A DNA stretch of 64,000 nt from Changshengia sp963803165 (GTDB lineage: Bacteria > Chloroflexota > Dormibacteria > Aeolococcales > Aeolococcaceae), in contig CAWDLK010000003.1 of the NCBI GenBank assembly GCA_963803165.1, positions 62,001 through 126,000 of the forward strand, read 5' to 3'. A program made the position numbers and the translations under genes. Each line of letters opens with the position of its first letter. Position 1 is the stretch's first letter. Below the pieces are notes generated by a model, which saw only the letters and a program-made list of their open reading frames with translations, did not search any database and was not told the origin of the DNA. This document shows positions 1 to 6,525 of this stretch, one piece after another.

Positions 1-924
1 GGAGACGAGGACCACGTCCAGCGTGGACAGGGCGTCGTCGCGGAGGTCGTTGTTCTGCTTCTGGTTCAGAGCAAGATGGATGGCGTCGCGTAGCTCGAGA
101 GCTCGGTCCACCCGTTGCAGAAGGCTACCGGCTAGCAGCAGGAGGGAGTCGTCGCCTGCGCCGGAGGCGTACTGGCCGCAGGCGTTGAACCACCGCCATG
201 CCGCCGGCAGGATGTCTCGGGTGCCGACCCAGAAGTAGAGGCCGCGATTGAAGCTGACGTGGTTGAGGATGTGGAACTCGCCCTGAGCCCGAAGGTACAA
301 CCCAACGAGCGTCAAGGCCTCTGCCGGGGTGCACACGGTGGTGCCGCGGTTGGCATACCCGCGGTACTTGTGGAGGAAGGATCGCTCGGTGACATAGAGA
401 TCAGCCTCGACCGCCTGGCTGGCCACCTGGGCCGCAATGGCGTCCTCCCGCCGATGGTTCCGGGCCTCCTCAGGAGCGAGGTGATCATAGGCATCGGTAG
501 AGGTGTCGTTCTCGGCGACATCGACCGCGTTGCCACGGAGTCCAGCGGTCATGTACCCGTTGGCGTGCTCGGCCACTGTGACACCTCGGTATCCCGGCGG
601 CGCCTCAGGGTTGACAATAGCCCAGCCGGGGTAGGCCTCGACCCCGGTTCGGTGGAGGACGGGCTGAACGCCGGGAGGAGGTCCGGTTGGAGAATATCGG
701 AAGCAGCGGATGAGCTCGTTGTCCAAGAGGTCGGAGAGCAGGCTCGTCTGATCCAGGTGCTGAGTGGGGTCCAAGCGCGTCGTGTCTGTCTTCAGGTCAG
801 CATCGATGGCCACGACCATCTTGCGCAGCGGTCTTCGGTGAAAGAACACCGGGACCGCTTGACTGGGGTCGGTCGGCCAGACCGGGGCCCTAACGGTCTG
901 CCGCGAGACGTCGAGCTGCTTCAT
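1..924 (-). CDS. Hypothetical protein, C-terminal part cut by window edge
   Basis: An uninterrupted minus-strand frame runs from an in-frame stop at 982-984 to the first base of the window, so the gene continues outside. I place the start at the ATG at 922-924, preceded by GGTGGG a few bases upstream; an open stretch of about 20 codons before it has no better start. About 308 codons are visible. The text reads as real protein (mixed composition, for example YDHLAPEEARNHRRED and FNRGLYFWVGTRDILP) with strongly G/C-ending codons. There is no signal peptide at this start and no family I recognise. Function unknown. It lies downstream of the DUF6650-like gene on the same strand, in the accessory region near the integrase. 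The reading frame is well supported; the start less so. Confidence 0.6.
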   Translation of the reverse strand, partial: MKQLDVSRQTVRAPVWPTDPSQAVPVFFHRRPLRKMVVAIDADLKTDTTRLDPTQHLDQTSLLSDLLDNELIRCFRYSPTGPPPGVQPVLHRTGVEAYPGWAIVNPEAPPGYRGVTVAEHANGYMTAGLRGNAVDVAENDTSTDAYDHLAPEEARNHRREDAIAAQVASQAVEADLYVTERSFLHKYRGYANRGTTVCTPAEALTLVGLYLRAQGEFHILNHVSFNRGLYFWVGTRDILPAAWRWFNACGQYASGAGDDSLLLLAGSLLQRVDRALELRDAIHLALNQKQNNDLRDDALSTLDVVLVS

Positions 925-1118
925 CGACGCCCACCACAACTCCGTCGTACGCCGGGGCGCGTTCCGGGTGCCTGCAAGCGACTAAGCCAGATGGAGGCCC
1001 GGTGCGTGGGGGTGCCGCGAGTCCCGACCAAGCTGGCGGCCCAGGCGGTAGCCGGGGTGACGGCGAGAGCGAAGAGAAGGGCAACGAGGGGAACGAAGCG
1101 ACGGGCAGCGGTGCTCAC
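921..1118 (-). CDS. Possible small exported protein
   Basis: A 65-residue frame opens with a GTG that overlaps the stop of the upstream DUF6650-like gene (GTGA). Its first ~28 residues look like a signal peptide or membrane anchor (basic RR, then VPLVALLFALAV, then an Ala-rich AWAAS cleavage-like end). The remaining ~37 residues are Arg-rich and look like off-frame text, and the frame ends just inside the start of the next gene. It may be a genuine leader peptide, or the exported N-terminus of the following gene separated by a frameshift. The sequence alone does not decide this. Confidence 0.25.
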   Translation of the reverse strand: MSTAARRFVPLVALLFALAVTPATAWAASLVGTRGTPTHRASIWLSRLQAPGTRPGVRRSCGGRR

Positions 1119-1615
1119 GGCTCGGTGTCCGGAGGCGGGGGCAGGATCGAGACCAACTCGCCGGTGATCTGCACCCCATGGTGGTCGATGAGCTCCTGGA
1201 GGTACAGGCCGAGCTGTCCGCGGAGCTTCCCGAGTGCCTCATGGAGCGCCCCGGACTCGGGGCCCCAGCCGACGGGTCCACCCCACCGGCGACTACGCAG
1301 ACCCCGCTGCACTTCATCGAGGAATGCCCGGCACGCGGCTGCCATCCTCCGCAGGGTCACAGCGAGGTCAACGTCGCGGGGAAGGCGTCCGATCTCGTCA
1401 ACGAGGTGACGCCGGATTTCGATGACCGAGACCACGCAGTGGTCGAGGATCTCGATGTCCAGCGGGTTGTATAGGACCCGGCGATCCTCCAGGAACGCGA
1501 CCAGTCTTGCGAGCACCTCCTTCTCGACATCCGGTAGGTTCTCCCAGCCAACGCCACCGCCGACGACGGGAAGGCTCACGCTGGTGAGCCGCTTGCGGAT
1601 ACGAGGCCGCGGCAT
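1115..1615 (-). CDS. DUF6650-like hypothetical protein
   Basis: A 166-residue protein. It starts with a basic RIRKRLTSVSLP stretch, then GGVGWE, then ARLVAFLEDRRVLYNP and CVVSVIEIRRHLVDEI, and continues as a helical body with RRMAAACRAFLDEV. This pattern (Gly/Trp motif, FLEDRRVLYNP, conserved Cys before a helix, then an R-A-A-C-R-x-F helix) matches my memory of the DUF6650 family, which has no known function and is often found near mobile elements. It appears to be cytosolic. It is followed with a 4-base overlap by a possible small exported protein. The coding assignment is good; the family name is from memory and should be treated as probable. Confidence 0.65.
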   Translation of the reverse strand: MPRPRIRKRLTSVSLPVVGGGVGWENLPDVEKEVLARLVAFLEDRRVLYNPLDIEILDHCVVSVIEIRRHLVDEIGRLPRDVDLAVTLRRMAAACRAFLDEVQRGLRSRRWGGPVGWGPESGALHEALGKLRGQLGLYLQELIDHHGVQITGELVSILPPPPDTEP

Positions 1616-1761
1616 CCGGGCAACGATACCTCGCGAGCCGGGGAAGATCTGGCCCCCCGGCCAGCGGAGCCAGCATGGCCGGCAGCAGCAGCGCCTGCGC
1701 TCGGAGGCTCACCGCCCCCTTCTCGGGCGTCTCTGGATTCCAAGACCCGAGGTGTCAGGGG

Positions 1762-2202
1762 TCAACGCATCGCCATCGCGGGGCTTCTGGGCCTTCCCGC
1801 GGTGGCCCCGATGGGTAAAGGTTTGAGGACCTTCAGGGGCCAGCGCAGCCGGCGGACGGCGTCACGGGCCCGGCGCTGCTCGGCCTGGGCTCGCCGGCTA
1901 AGCAGGCGGTAGCTGCCGTCGCGGAGAGCGGCGATGGCAGGGAGTGCCAGCTCCATGGTGGCCATCGCTTGGGCGGCGAGGACGTCGAGCTTCTGGAGCA
2001 CCGCCCGGGCGTCGCGGAGCAGTGTCTCGGTCCGTTTGACCTCCCGGGCGAGGTTGAGCGGATCCCGCGTGGTCGTCGCATCGCCTCCCGTCGCATCATC
2101 CCCGGACGCTCCATCCGCTGCGTTCGCGATGCAGCCTTCCGATCGCTGCGCTCCTCCCCATCGCCCAGCACGCCGCGTACGTCTGCATTCCCCTCGCCCC
2201 AC
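1762..2202 (-). CDS. Hypothetical helical protein
   Basis: A 146-codon frame with a GTG start. The first ~45 residues are low-complexity, Gly/Ala/Arg-rich and doubtful. From about residue 46 the text becomes convincing: LAREVKRTETLLRDARAVL followed by LDVLAAQAMATMELALPAIAALRDGSYRLL, predicted as amphipathic helices, with strong G/C third-position bias. The end is Arg/Pro-rich. No known domain recognised. It sits alone between the DUF6650-like gene and a non-coding repeat region. The true start may be further in than the GTG used here. Confidence 0.4.
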   Translation of the reverse strand: MGRGECRRTRRAGRWGGAQRSEGCIANAADGASGDDATGGDATTTRDPLNLAREVKRTETLLRDARAVLQKLDVLAAQAMATMELALPAIAALRDGSYRLLSRRAQAEQRRARDAVRRLRWPLKVLKPLPIGATAGRPRSPAMAMR

Positions 2203-2432
2203 GCCTGCTGGCGCGTTCGCGCTGTTCTCGGATACCGTACCCTATGCACCCTCCGGTCATCTGTTCGATCCACCCTCCCTGGCGCCACCCTCGACGCCCT
2301 CCTGGCACTCGTCCCGGCGCAGCCCGGGGCGCGGTGGACGGGGCAGCGAAAGGAGGGTTTCGGGGCTCGGCAGCTGCACGCGATGCGCAGGTGTCAGCGG
2401 TCGAGGGCAACCGGCACCGGGCCTCCTGGAGC

Positions 2433-2464
2433 TCCTTTGAGCACGCGTCCGTGTGCTCAAAGGA
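2433..2464. repeat. Perfect 12-base inverted repeat, 8-base spacer
   Basis: TCCTTTGAGCAC (2433-2444) and GTGCTCAAAGGA (2453-2464) are exact reverse complements around GCGTCCGT. No T-run follows on either strand, so it is not an obvious terminator. A repressor operator or replication/transfer site is possible. Confidence 0.7.
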
Positions 2465-2689
2465 AGAGGGGATCTGGTTCGGGATAGGGTGGCGGTGGCC
2501 ACTCAGCGTCGCGCCGGGCTGGGTCGTGGCGTGCACTGCCTCGCCCTGCCCGACGACCACAGCCAGTACGAGCTCGGTGAGCGCGAGACCCGGGACCACC
2601 CTTCTCCTCACCGCGAGGGCGAAGGGTGAGACAGCAGCGCATGCGGTTGGCGCGAGCGGCCGACGACAGGCCGGTACGGGTCGTTTGCT

Positions 2690-2953
2690 GCGTACTGCGC
2701 GATCGGTCACGCCCTCCTCGAGAAGCGCTGGGCTGTAACAAGTCCGTGACGGCGCAGGATCACTCAGCCGCTCCTGTACCCGCAAACGCACCGTCATGAA
2801 CGCGTCTGTACCCCCATACGGAGCTAAGGATCGCGTCTGTACTCGCAGTCCCTTCGAACGATGTGGCACCCGTACGCAGGGCTCGGTGCGTACTGTGCGA
2901 TCGGGTCGGCTTCGCGCTGAGAGTCGGCGGGACTGCGTACGGGGTTCGTACGC
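2690..2953. repeat. Cluster of GCGTAC-containing repeats
   Basis: GCGTACTGYGCGATCGG occurs at 2690-2706 and 2888-2904 (one C/T difference). The core GCGTAC or its complement also occurs at 2872-2877, 2935-2940 and 2948-2953. The last two form an inverted repeat GCGTACG-5-CGTACGC (2935-2953). They lie 100-360 bases upstream of the excisionase-like gene, so binding sites for that protein or for a replication/regulatory protein of the element are plausible. Confidence 0.55.
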
Positions 2954-3049
2954 CCCATCTGCTCGCATGGGCCCGTGGAGCGACGAGCCTGGTCACTGTC
3001 GGACGGCACGGAGATGCCCGGGGCGGCACCCCTCCGCACAGACCGCGAC

Positions 3050-3292
3050 GTGACAGCCAACGCCGATGACGTCGGGCCTTCGGGCCCGAACAACATGGCT
3101 TCGGTCGCCTCTCCGCAGCTCCTGCTATCGGTACCCGAGGCGGCTCGGGCGCTCGGGATCGCCCGCAGCTCGCTCTACGTCCTGATGGACCGTCATGAGC
3201 TCACCAGCGTCTCCATCGGGCGCCGACGGCTGCTCCCTGCGCGCGCCCTCGAGGAGTACGTCGACCGTCTCATCGAACGTTCCCGCTGCTGA
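3050..3292 (+). CDS. Excisionase-like helix-turn-helix protein
   Basis: A small protein whose core reads LSVPEAARALGIARSSLY, then VLMDRHELTSVSIGRRRLLP and ALEEYVDRLI. This is the HTH_17/excisionase (MerR-like) fold: helix-turn-helix, then a recognition strand with IGRRR, then a final helix. Such proteins are recombination directionality factors for tyrosine integrases, or small element repressors. I chose GTG 3050 (80 aa); ATG 3095 would give 65 aa and keep the whole domain, and upstream ATGs only add non-domain residues. The integrase lies 0.6 kb away, facing it. Family is clear; the role as excisionase is inferred from context. Confidence 0.8.
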   Translation: MTANADDVGPSGPNNMASVASPQLLLSVPEAARALGIARSSLYVLMDRHELTSVSIGRRRLLPARALEEYVDRLIERSRC

Positions 3293-3337
3293 CCCCGGGG
3301 GTCCAGGAACGGGGCGGTCCCCTCCACGCTCCTCTGG

Positions 3338-3589
3338 TCAGGCTGCCGGCTGGACCGGGCGCACCGCCTCGCGAAGCCCCTCCGGATCGAGGTCGGCCCC
3401 GTTCGGCCACACCACCGTGCCGAGCTCCGGATCGACCTGCACACGGCGGAAGATCGCCAGGTCGCGCAGCGGCTCGAACACCTCACCCCAAAGCTGCTCG
3501 GTGAGGTCGATGTCGCCGACGCTGCCATCGCTGAAGGTGAGCCGCAGCTCGTACCCCTCGCGCGGCTCGACGCTGATCACCTTGACCAC
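3338..3589 (-). CDS. DUF2442 domain protein
   Basis: An 83-residue protein with the family pattern: an N-terminal strand pair (VKVISVEPREGYELRLTFSDG), GDIDLTEQLWGEVFEPLRD, FRRVQVDPELGTVVWPNGADLDPEGLRE. The W-P-N-G-A-D-L-x-P-E motif is typical of DUF2442. The protein is cytosolic. DUF2442 genes are regularly paired with DUF4160 genes, as here (10-base gap on the same strand), and such pairs have been suggested to behave like toxin-antitoxin or stabilisation modules. That role is not demonstrated by this sequence. It is the last gene of a likely integrase-DUF4160-DUF2442 transcript. Confidence 0.85.
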   Translation of the reverse strand: MVKVISVEPREGYELRLTFSDGSVGDIDLTEQLWGEVFEPLRDLAIFRRVQVDPELGTVVWPNGADLDPEGLREAVRPVQPAA

Positions 3590-3598
3590 GACCCCATC

Positions 3599-3868
3599 CT
3601 AAGCCAGCGGCTCGATGGTGACCAGCGGGCGCTGTTCGAGCACCCGCTGCCAGTTGTCGCGTAGCTCGTCGAGATGGAGGGACGCCCACTCCATCACGTG
3701 CCCGAGCGCCCGGGGAGGGAGCCAGCCGTCGAGGACCGCGAGCGGCTCGATGCCGATCGAGGCCTCGTGCTCGCCGTAGAGGGCGTGGAAGTGAGCGGCG
3801 TGATGCCGGCCCGCCGCCTCCCAGTACATGGCGATGACGATGCCGTAGAAGGCGCTGATCCGGGGCAT
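3599..3868 (-). CDS. DUF4160 domain protein
   Basis: An 89-residue protein: MPRISAFYGIVIAMYW, then HHAAHFHALYGEHEASIGIEPL, then LPPRALGHVMEWASLHLDEL and NWQRV. The H-x3-H-F-H-x2-Y-x-E-x-E-A motif followed by LP-x-R-x-L-x2-V-x2-W is the DUF4160 signature. Its ATG overlaps the integrase stop (TGATG at 3866-3870), so translation is probably coupled to the integrase. It partners the DUF2442 gene just downstream. Possible function as a stabilisation or toxin-like module is inference from the recurrent pairing only. Confidence 0.85.
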   Translation of the reverse strand: MPRISAFYGIVIAMYWEAAGRHHAAHFHALYGEHEASIGIEPLAVLDGWLPPRALGHVMEWASLHLDELRDNWQRVLEQRPLVTIEPLA

Positions 3869-5160
3869 CAGGCTTCGGGCCGACGACCCATGCGCCGGCG
3901 GGCTATCTCTTCGACAGCCTCACGCTGCATGGTCGGGGTCACGTGCGAGTACAAGTCGAGGGTGATGCCCACCGAGGCGTGGCCGAGCCGCTCCGAGGCC
4001 ACCTTCGGGTGCATCCCGTTCTTGAGCCAGTCCGTCGCCGCTGAGTGGCGCAGGTCGTGGAAGCGGACGTCGGGGAGGGCGGCGCGCCGGAGGAGACCAT
4101 CGAGGGCGCGAGTGAGGGTGGTAGTGCTCAGGTAGCGGCCGAACTCGTTGGGGAAGACCAGGTCCTGCTCCACCCACATGGACCCAGCCCGGAGCCGGTC
4201 CTGCACCTGGCGCGCCCGATGTGCACGGAGGGCCTCGACTGTCTCGGGGAAGAGCACCAGGTTGCGCCGCGACCGGCGTGATTTCGGCGCGCCGATGGTG
4301 AGCTTCGACCGCAGTGCCCCTTGCAGCGACCCGGTGACCGACAGCATCCCCCGCTCCAGGTCGACGTCGCGCCAGCGAAGCCCGAGGATCTCGCCCTGGC
4401 GCAGCCCCTCCCGAATGGCCAGGACGAGGAGCGCCTCCAGCCGGTCGCCACGGACCGCCTCCACGAAGCGGTCGTAGTCGGCGTCGGCGAGGACGCGCAT
4501 CTCGGTGCGGGCCATCGCCGGACGGGCGTCCTCGTCGACCAGGTCCGCCACGTTGCGGGCGACCTTGCCCTGGCGCACCGCCTTGGCCAGGGCGCGATGG
4601 ATGACGGCGTGAACGTGGTGGGCGGAGGTGGAGCTCAGCCCCATGCCGCCCTCGGCCGGGCTAGCGGTCATCCGCCGGTAGAGACGCTCCAGATCGCCCG
4701 GCTCCAGCTTCACCAGAGGCTTGGTGGCGAACTCTGAGCGGAGGAGGTGGGCCCTCACGTAGCGGGAGTAGAAGTCGATCGTCGCGGGCTTCAGCTTCGC
4801 GGGGAGGCTGGCGACCCACTCCTGGAGCCAGGCCCCGACGGTGACCCGGGCGTCGGGCAGCGGGAGGCCCTCACGCTGCGTCTGGAGGGCCTCGGCGAGG
4901 GCCGCCTCGGCCTCGTCCTGGCTGTGCCGGTAGAACAGGCGGTAGGTCCCGTCCTCGAGCCTCAGGCGGCCGACCCAGCGGCCATCCTTCCGCTGGATGA
5001 CGCCCCCCGTGCCCTTCTTCCGGCGGCCGCGGCGCGTCTCCTGGCGGGCGCCGCGCTCCGCTGACACCCCGTGTGACACCCTGCCGCGGCGACGGGGGCT
5101 CTCCGGCTCTTGATTCCCGCTATCCTCGTTCACGTCGGCGCTCCTGGTGGAGCCGGCCAC
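3868..5160 (-). CDS. Tyrosine-type site-specific integrase
   Basis: A 430-residue integrase. A basic N-terminus is followed by an AP2-like arm-binding segment (about residues 50-85, VIQRKDGRWVGRLRLEDG), a SAM-like core-binding domain (about 105-215) and a catalytic domain. Catalytic residues are visible: Arg in REGLRQGEILGLRW, Lys/Arg in APKSRRSRRN, HxxR in HDLRHSAATDW, His in LGHAS, and the nucleophile Tyr in LDLYSHV. It should catalyse integration and excision of the element in this region. It lies about 100 bases upstream of a tRNA-Cys gene, facing away from it, with an excisionase-like gene nearby. GGTGTCA repeats lie in its promoter and also within its own N-terminal codons. No frameshift, so probably functional. 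Confidence 0.93.
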   Translation of the reverse strand: MAGSTRSADVNEDSGNQEPESPRRRGRVSHGVSAERGARQETRRGRRKKGTGGVIQRKDGRWVGRLRLEDGTYRLFYRHSQDEAEAALAEALQTQREGLPLPDARVTVGAWLQEWVASLPAKLKPATIDFYSRYVRAHLLRSEFATKPLVKLEPGDLERLYRRMTASPAEGGMGLSSTSAHHVHAVIHRALAKAVRQGKVARNVADLVDEDARPAMARTEMRVLADADYDRFVEAVRGDRLEALLVLAIREGLRQGEILGLRWRDVDLERGMLSVTGSLQGALRSKLTIGAPKSRRSRRNLVLFPETVEALRAHRARQVQDRLRAGSMWVEQDLVFPNEFGRYLSTTTLTRALDGLLRRAALPDVRFHDLRHSAATDWLKNGMHPKVASERLGHASVGITLDLYSHVTPTMQREAVEEIARRRMGRRPEA

Positions 5161-5264
5161 GTCCCCGGCCGTTGCAGCAGCGCGGGGACTTCACACCTCT
5201 AGATGCTATAAGGTGTCAGATAGGGTGTCAACCTGATACCTTATGAGCGAAATTCCCTGACACG
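5062..5264. promoter_or_regulatory. Paired GGTGTCA sites around the integrase start
   Basis: GGTGTCA occurs at 5212-5218 and 5224-5230, 12 bases apart. Its complement TGACACC occurs at 5062-5068 and 5074-5080, also 12 bases apart but in the opposite orientation inside the integrase N-terminus. Variants TGATACC (5234-5240) and TGACACG (5258-5264) extend the set to the first base of tRNA-Cys. ATAAGGTGTCA and TGATACCTTAT also form an imperfect inverted repeat (5208-5243). Spacing and orientation suggest arm-type integrase sites or an autoregulatory operator. Confidence 0.5.
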
Positions 5265-5337
5265 GCGACGTAGCCAAGTGGTAAGGCACGGGTCTGCAAA
5301 ACCCTGATCGTGGGTTCGATTCCCACCGTCGCCTCCA
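5264..5337 (+). tRNA. tRNA-Cys (GCA)
   Basis: Full cloverleaf: acceptor GGCGACG (5264-5270) pairs with CGTCGCC (5327-5333), discriminator T, encoded CCA at 5335-5337. The anticodon loop CTGCAAA gives anticodon GCA, and the T-loop region GGGTTCGATTCCC is canonical. It is the likely anchor of the integrated element to its left. No second copy of its 3' end is seen in the window. Confidence 0.96.
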
Positions 5338-5411
5338 ATTCGATGTCACCCGCGCGGGGCGTCACCCGGGCGGAGGGCGCTCCCACTCCGCCGATGGCAG
5401 GCGCCCCTCGG

Positions 5412-6386
5412 TCAGGAGGAGCCGACCGCGGTCTGGGAGTCGAGGGCGGTCTCGATGCCCTGGATGGTCGCCGACGTGCACACCGACGACGGCTGGTTGC
5501 CGTCGGCGAGACAGACCGCCGCGGTGATCCAGTTGGCGTTGCCGACGATCGCCCGGGTCACCGAGCTGCTCGGCTTGCCGAGGTCGGAGGCGATCTGGGT
5601 CCAGGTGAGTCCCTGGAGCAGCCCGGGATCGTAGCTGGGCGCGTAGAGGACGAACCGACCGGCGATGTCGAGGAAGGGAACGCCGGTGGCCTGCACGGTG
5701 TAGGGGGGCTGGTCGTAGGTCGTGTACACGCTCTCGACCTGCGCGCTCGGAGTCTGGAGCGGATTGTCGTTGCGGTCCTCCAGCTCGGTCGCGCTGAAGT
5801 CCACGTACTGGCTCTGGTAGCTGCTGTCGACGAAGGTGAAGGTGCTGGTGTTGGGGTCGACGTCGGTGCTGTCCGACGACATCTCCTTGAGGTTGCTGAA
5901 GCTGCCCAGGCGGGAGAGGGCCATGATCAGGCTCCACCGCTCGGCGGCGCAGTAGGGGCAGTACTCGGCGCCGACGTAGACGACCTCGGGCAAGCCGTCG
6001 GAGCCCTGGATGGTCCCGCTCCCGCCCAGCCGGATGAGCTGCCCCGTCTGTCCTCCCTTGTCCACGGTGCTGAAGAGGCTCGCGCTGGGGTCGGTCACGG
6101 CGTTGAGCACCGACGTGGGGACCGTCGTCGGGGTGGAGACCGCGTACGCGGCGCCGCCGGAGTTGAAGGTGATGATCGCGAAGACGGCGATCAGCGCCAC
6201 CACCACCGCCGATCCACCTCCGAGGGCAAGGGGGCTCTGCCACCAGGGCTGCCGCGTCGCGACCGACCCCGGGCGGGCCTGGCGGCGCCTCTGCTTCTTG
6301 GTGAGCGGGCGCTGGCCGGCGAGCGGCGACGACGACGATCCGCTGCGCGACCGGGGGGCGGGACGGGATGGCGGTCTTTGAGGCAT
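5412..6386 (-). CDS. DUF929 family thioredoxin-like membrane protein
   Basis: A 324-residue protein. A basic, Ser/Arg/Pro-rich cytosolic N-terminus (1-50) is followed by one transmembrane helix (about 52-74, LALGGGSAVVVALIAVFAIITF) and an extracytoplasmic domain. The domain contains VVYVGAEYCPYCAAERW, a thioredoxin-like CPYC site, followed by the ALSRLGSFSNL segment typical of DUF929. Later residues carry TGVPFLDIAGRF and a C-terminal disulfide-capable AAVCLADG/SVCTSA pair. Probably a membrane-anchored thiol-disulfide protein acting outside the cell membrane. It lies alone, facing the tRNA-Cys gene. Family assignment is firm; substrate is unknown. Confidence 0.85.
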   Translation of the reverse strand: MPQRPPSRPAPRSRSGSSSSPLAGQRPLTKKQRRRQARPGSVATRQPWWQSPLALGGGSAVVVALIAVFAIITFNSGGAAYAVSTPTTVPTSVLNAVTDPSASLFSTVDKGGQTGQLIRLGGSGTIQGSDGLPEVVYVGAEYCPYCAAERWSLIMALSRLGSFSNLKEMSSDSTDVDPNTSTFTFVDSSYQSQYVDFSATELEDRNDNPLQTPSAQVESVYTTYDQPPYTVQATGVPFLDIAGRFVLYAPSYDPGLLQGLTWTQIASDLGKPSSSVTRAIVGNANWITAAVCLADGNQPSSVCTSATIQGIETALDSQTAVGSS

Positions 6387-6525
6387 GGTTCTCTGGGGGG
6401 GGGGAGGTGGGCGACAGCCACCCCTGCCCGATCGGGATCGGAGCGGCTCTCGCAGCCACGGGAATCGTACCCGAGGTGCCTCGCGGGACCCCCCGGCCGC
6501 ATCTCGCGGAGGGGCTGCGCGGAGG

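Larger units (their letters stand above)
2203..3049. other. Non-coding, repeat-rich stretch before the excisionase-like gene
   Basis: About 850 bases without a credible gene. The open frames on both strands here are Arg/Ser/Pro-rich shadows with no domain-like text. The interval holds a perfect 12-base inverted repeat (2433-2464), a 17-base direct repeat (2690-2706 and 2888-2904, one mismatch), an 11-base exact repeat CGCGTCTGTAC (2801-2811 and 2832-2842) and five GCGTAC/GTACGC hexamers. In an integrated element such a region could be a control region or an origin. Nothing in the sequence fixes which. Confidence 0.5.

Noticed and set aside
259..1167. Plus-strand open frame of 302 codons
   Set aside because: It mirrors a minus-strand coding frame with better composition that runs to the window edge; its text is Gly/Arg/Val-rich without motifs.
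2096..2968. Minus-strand open frame of 290 codons across the repeat region
   Set aside because: Arg/Ser/Pro-rich, no domain text, crosses inverted repeats and an obvious non-coding stretch.
5264..5337. tRNA-Cys 3' end as a conventional attB with the element on its 3' side
   Set aside because: The integrase lies on the 5' side and no repeat of the tRNA 3' end was found to the right; the DNA downstream is housekeeping.
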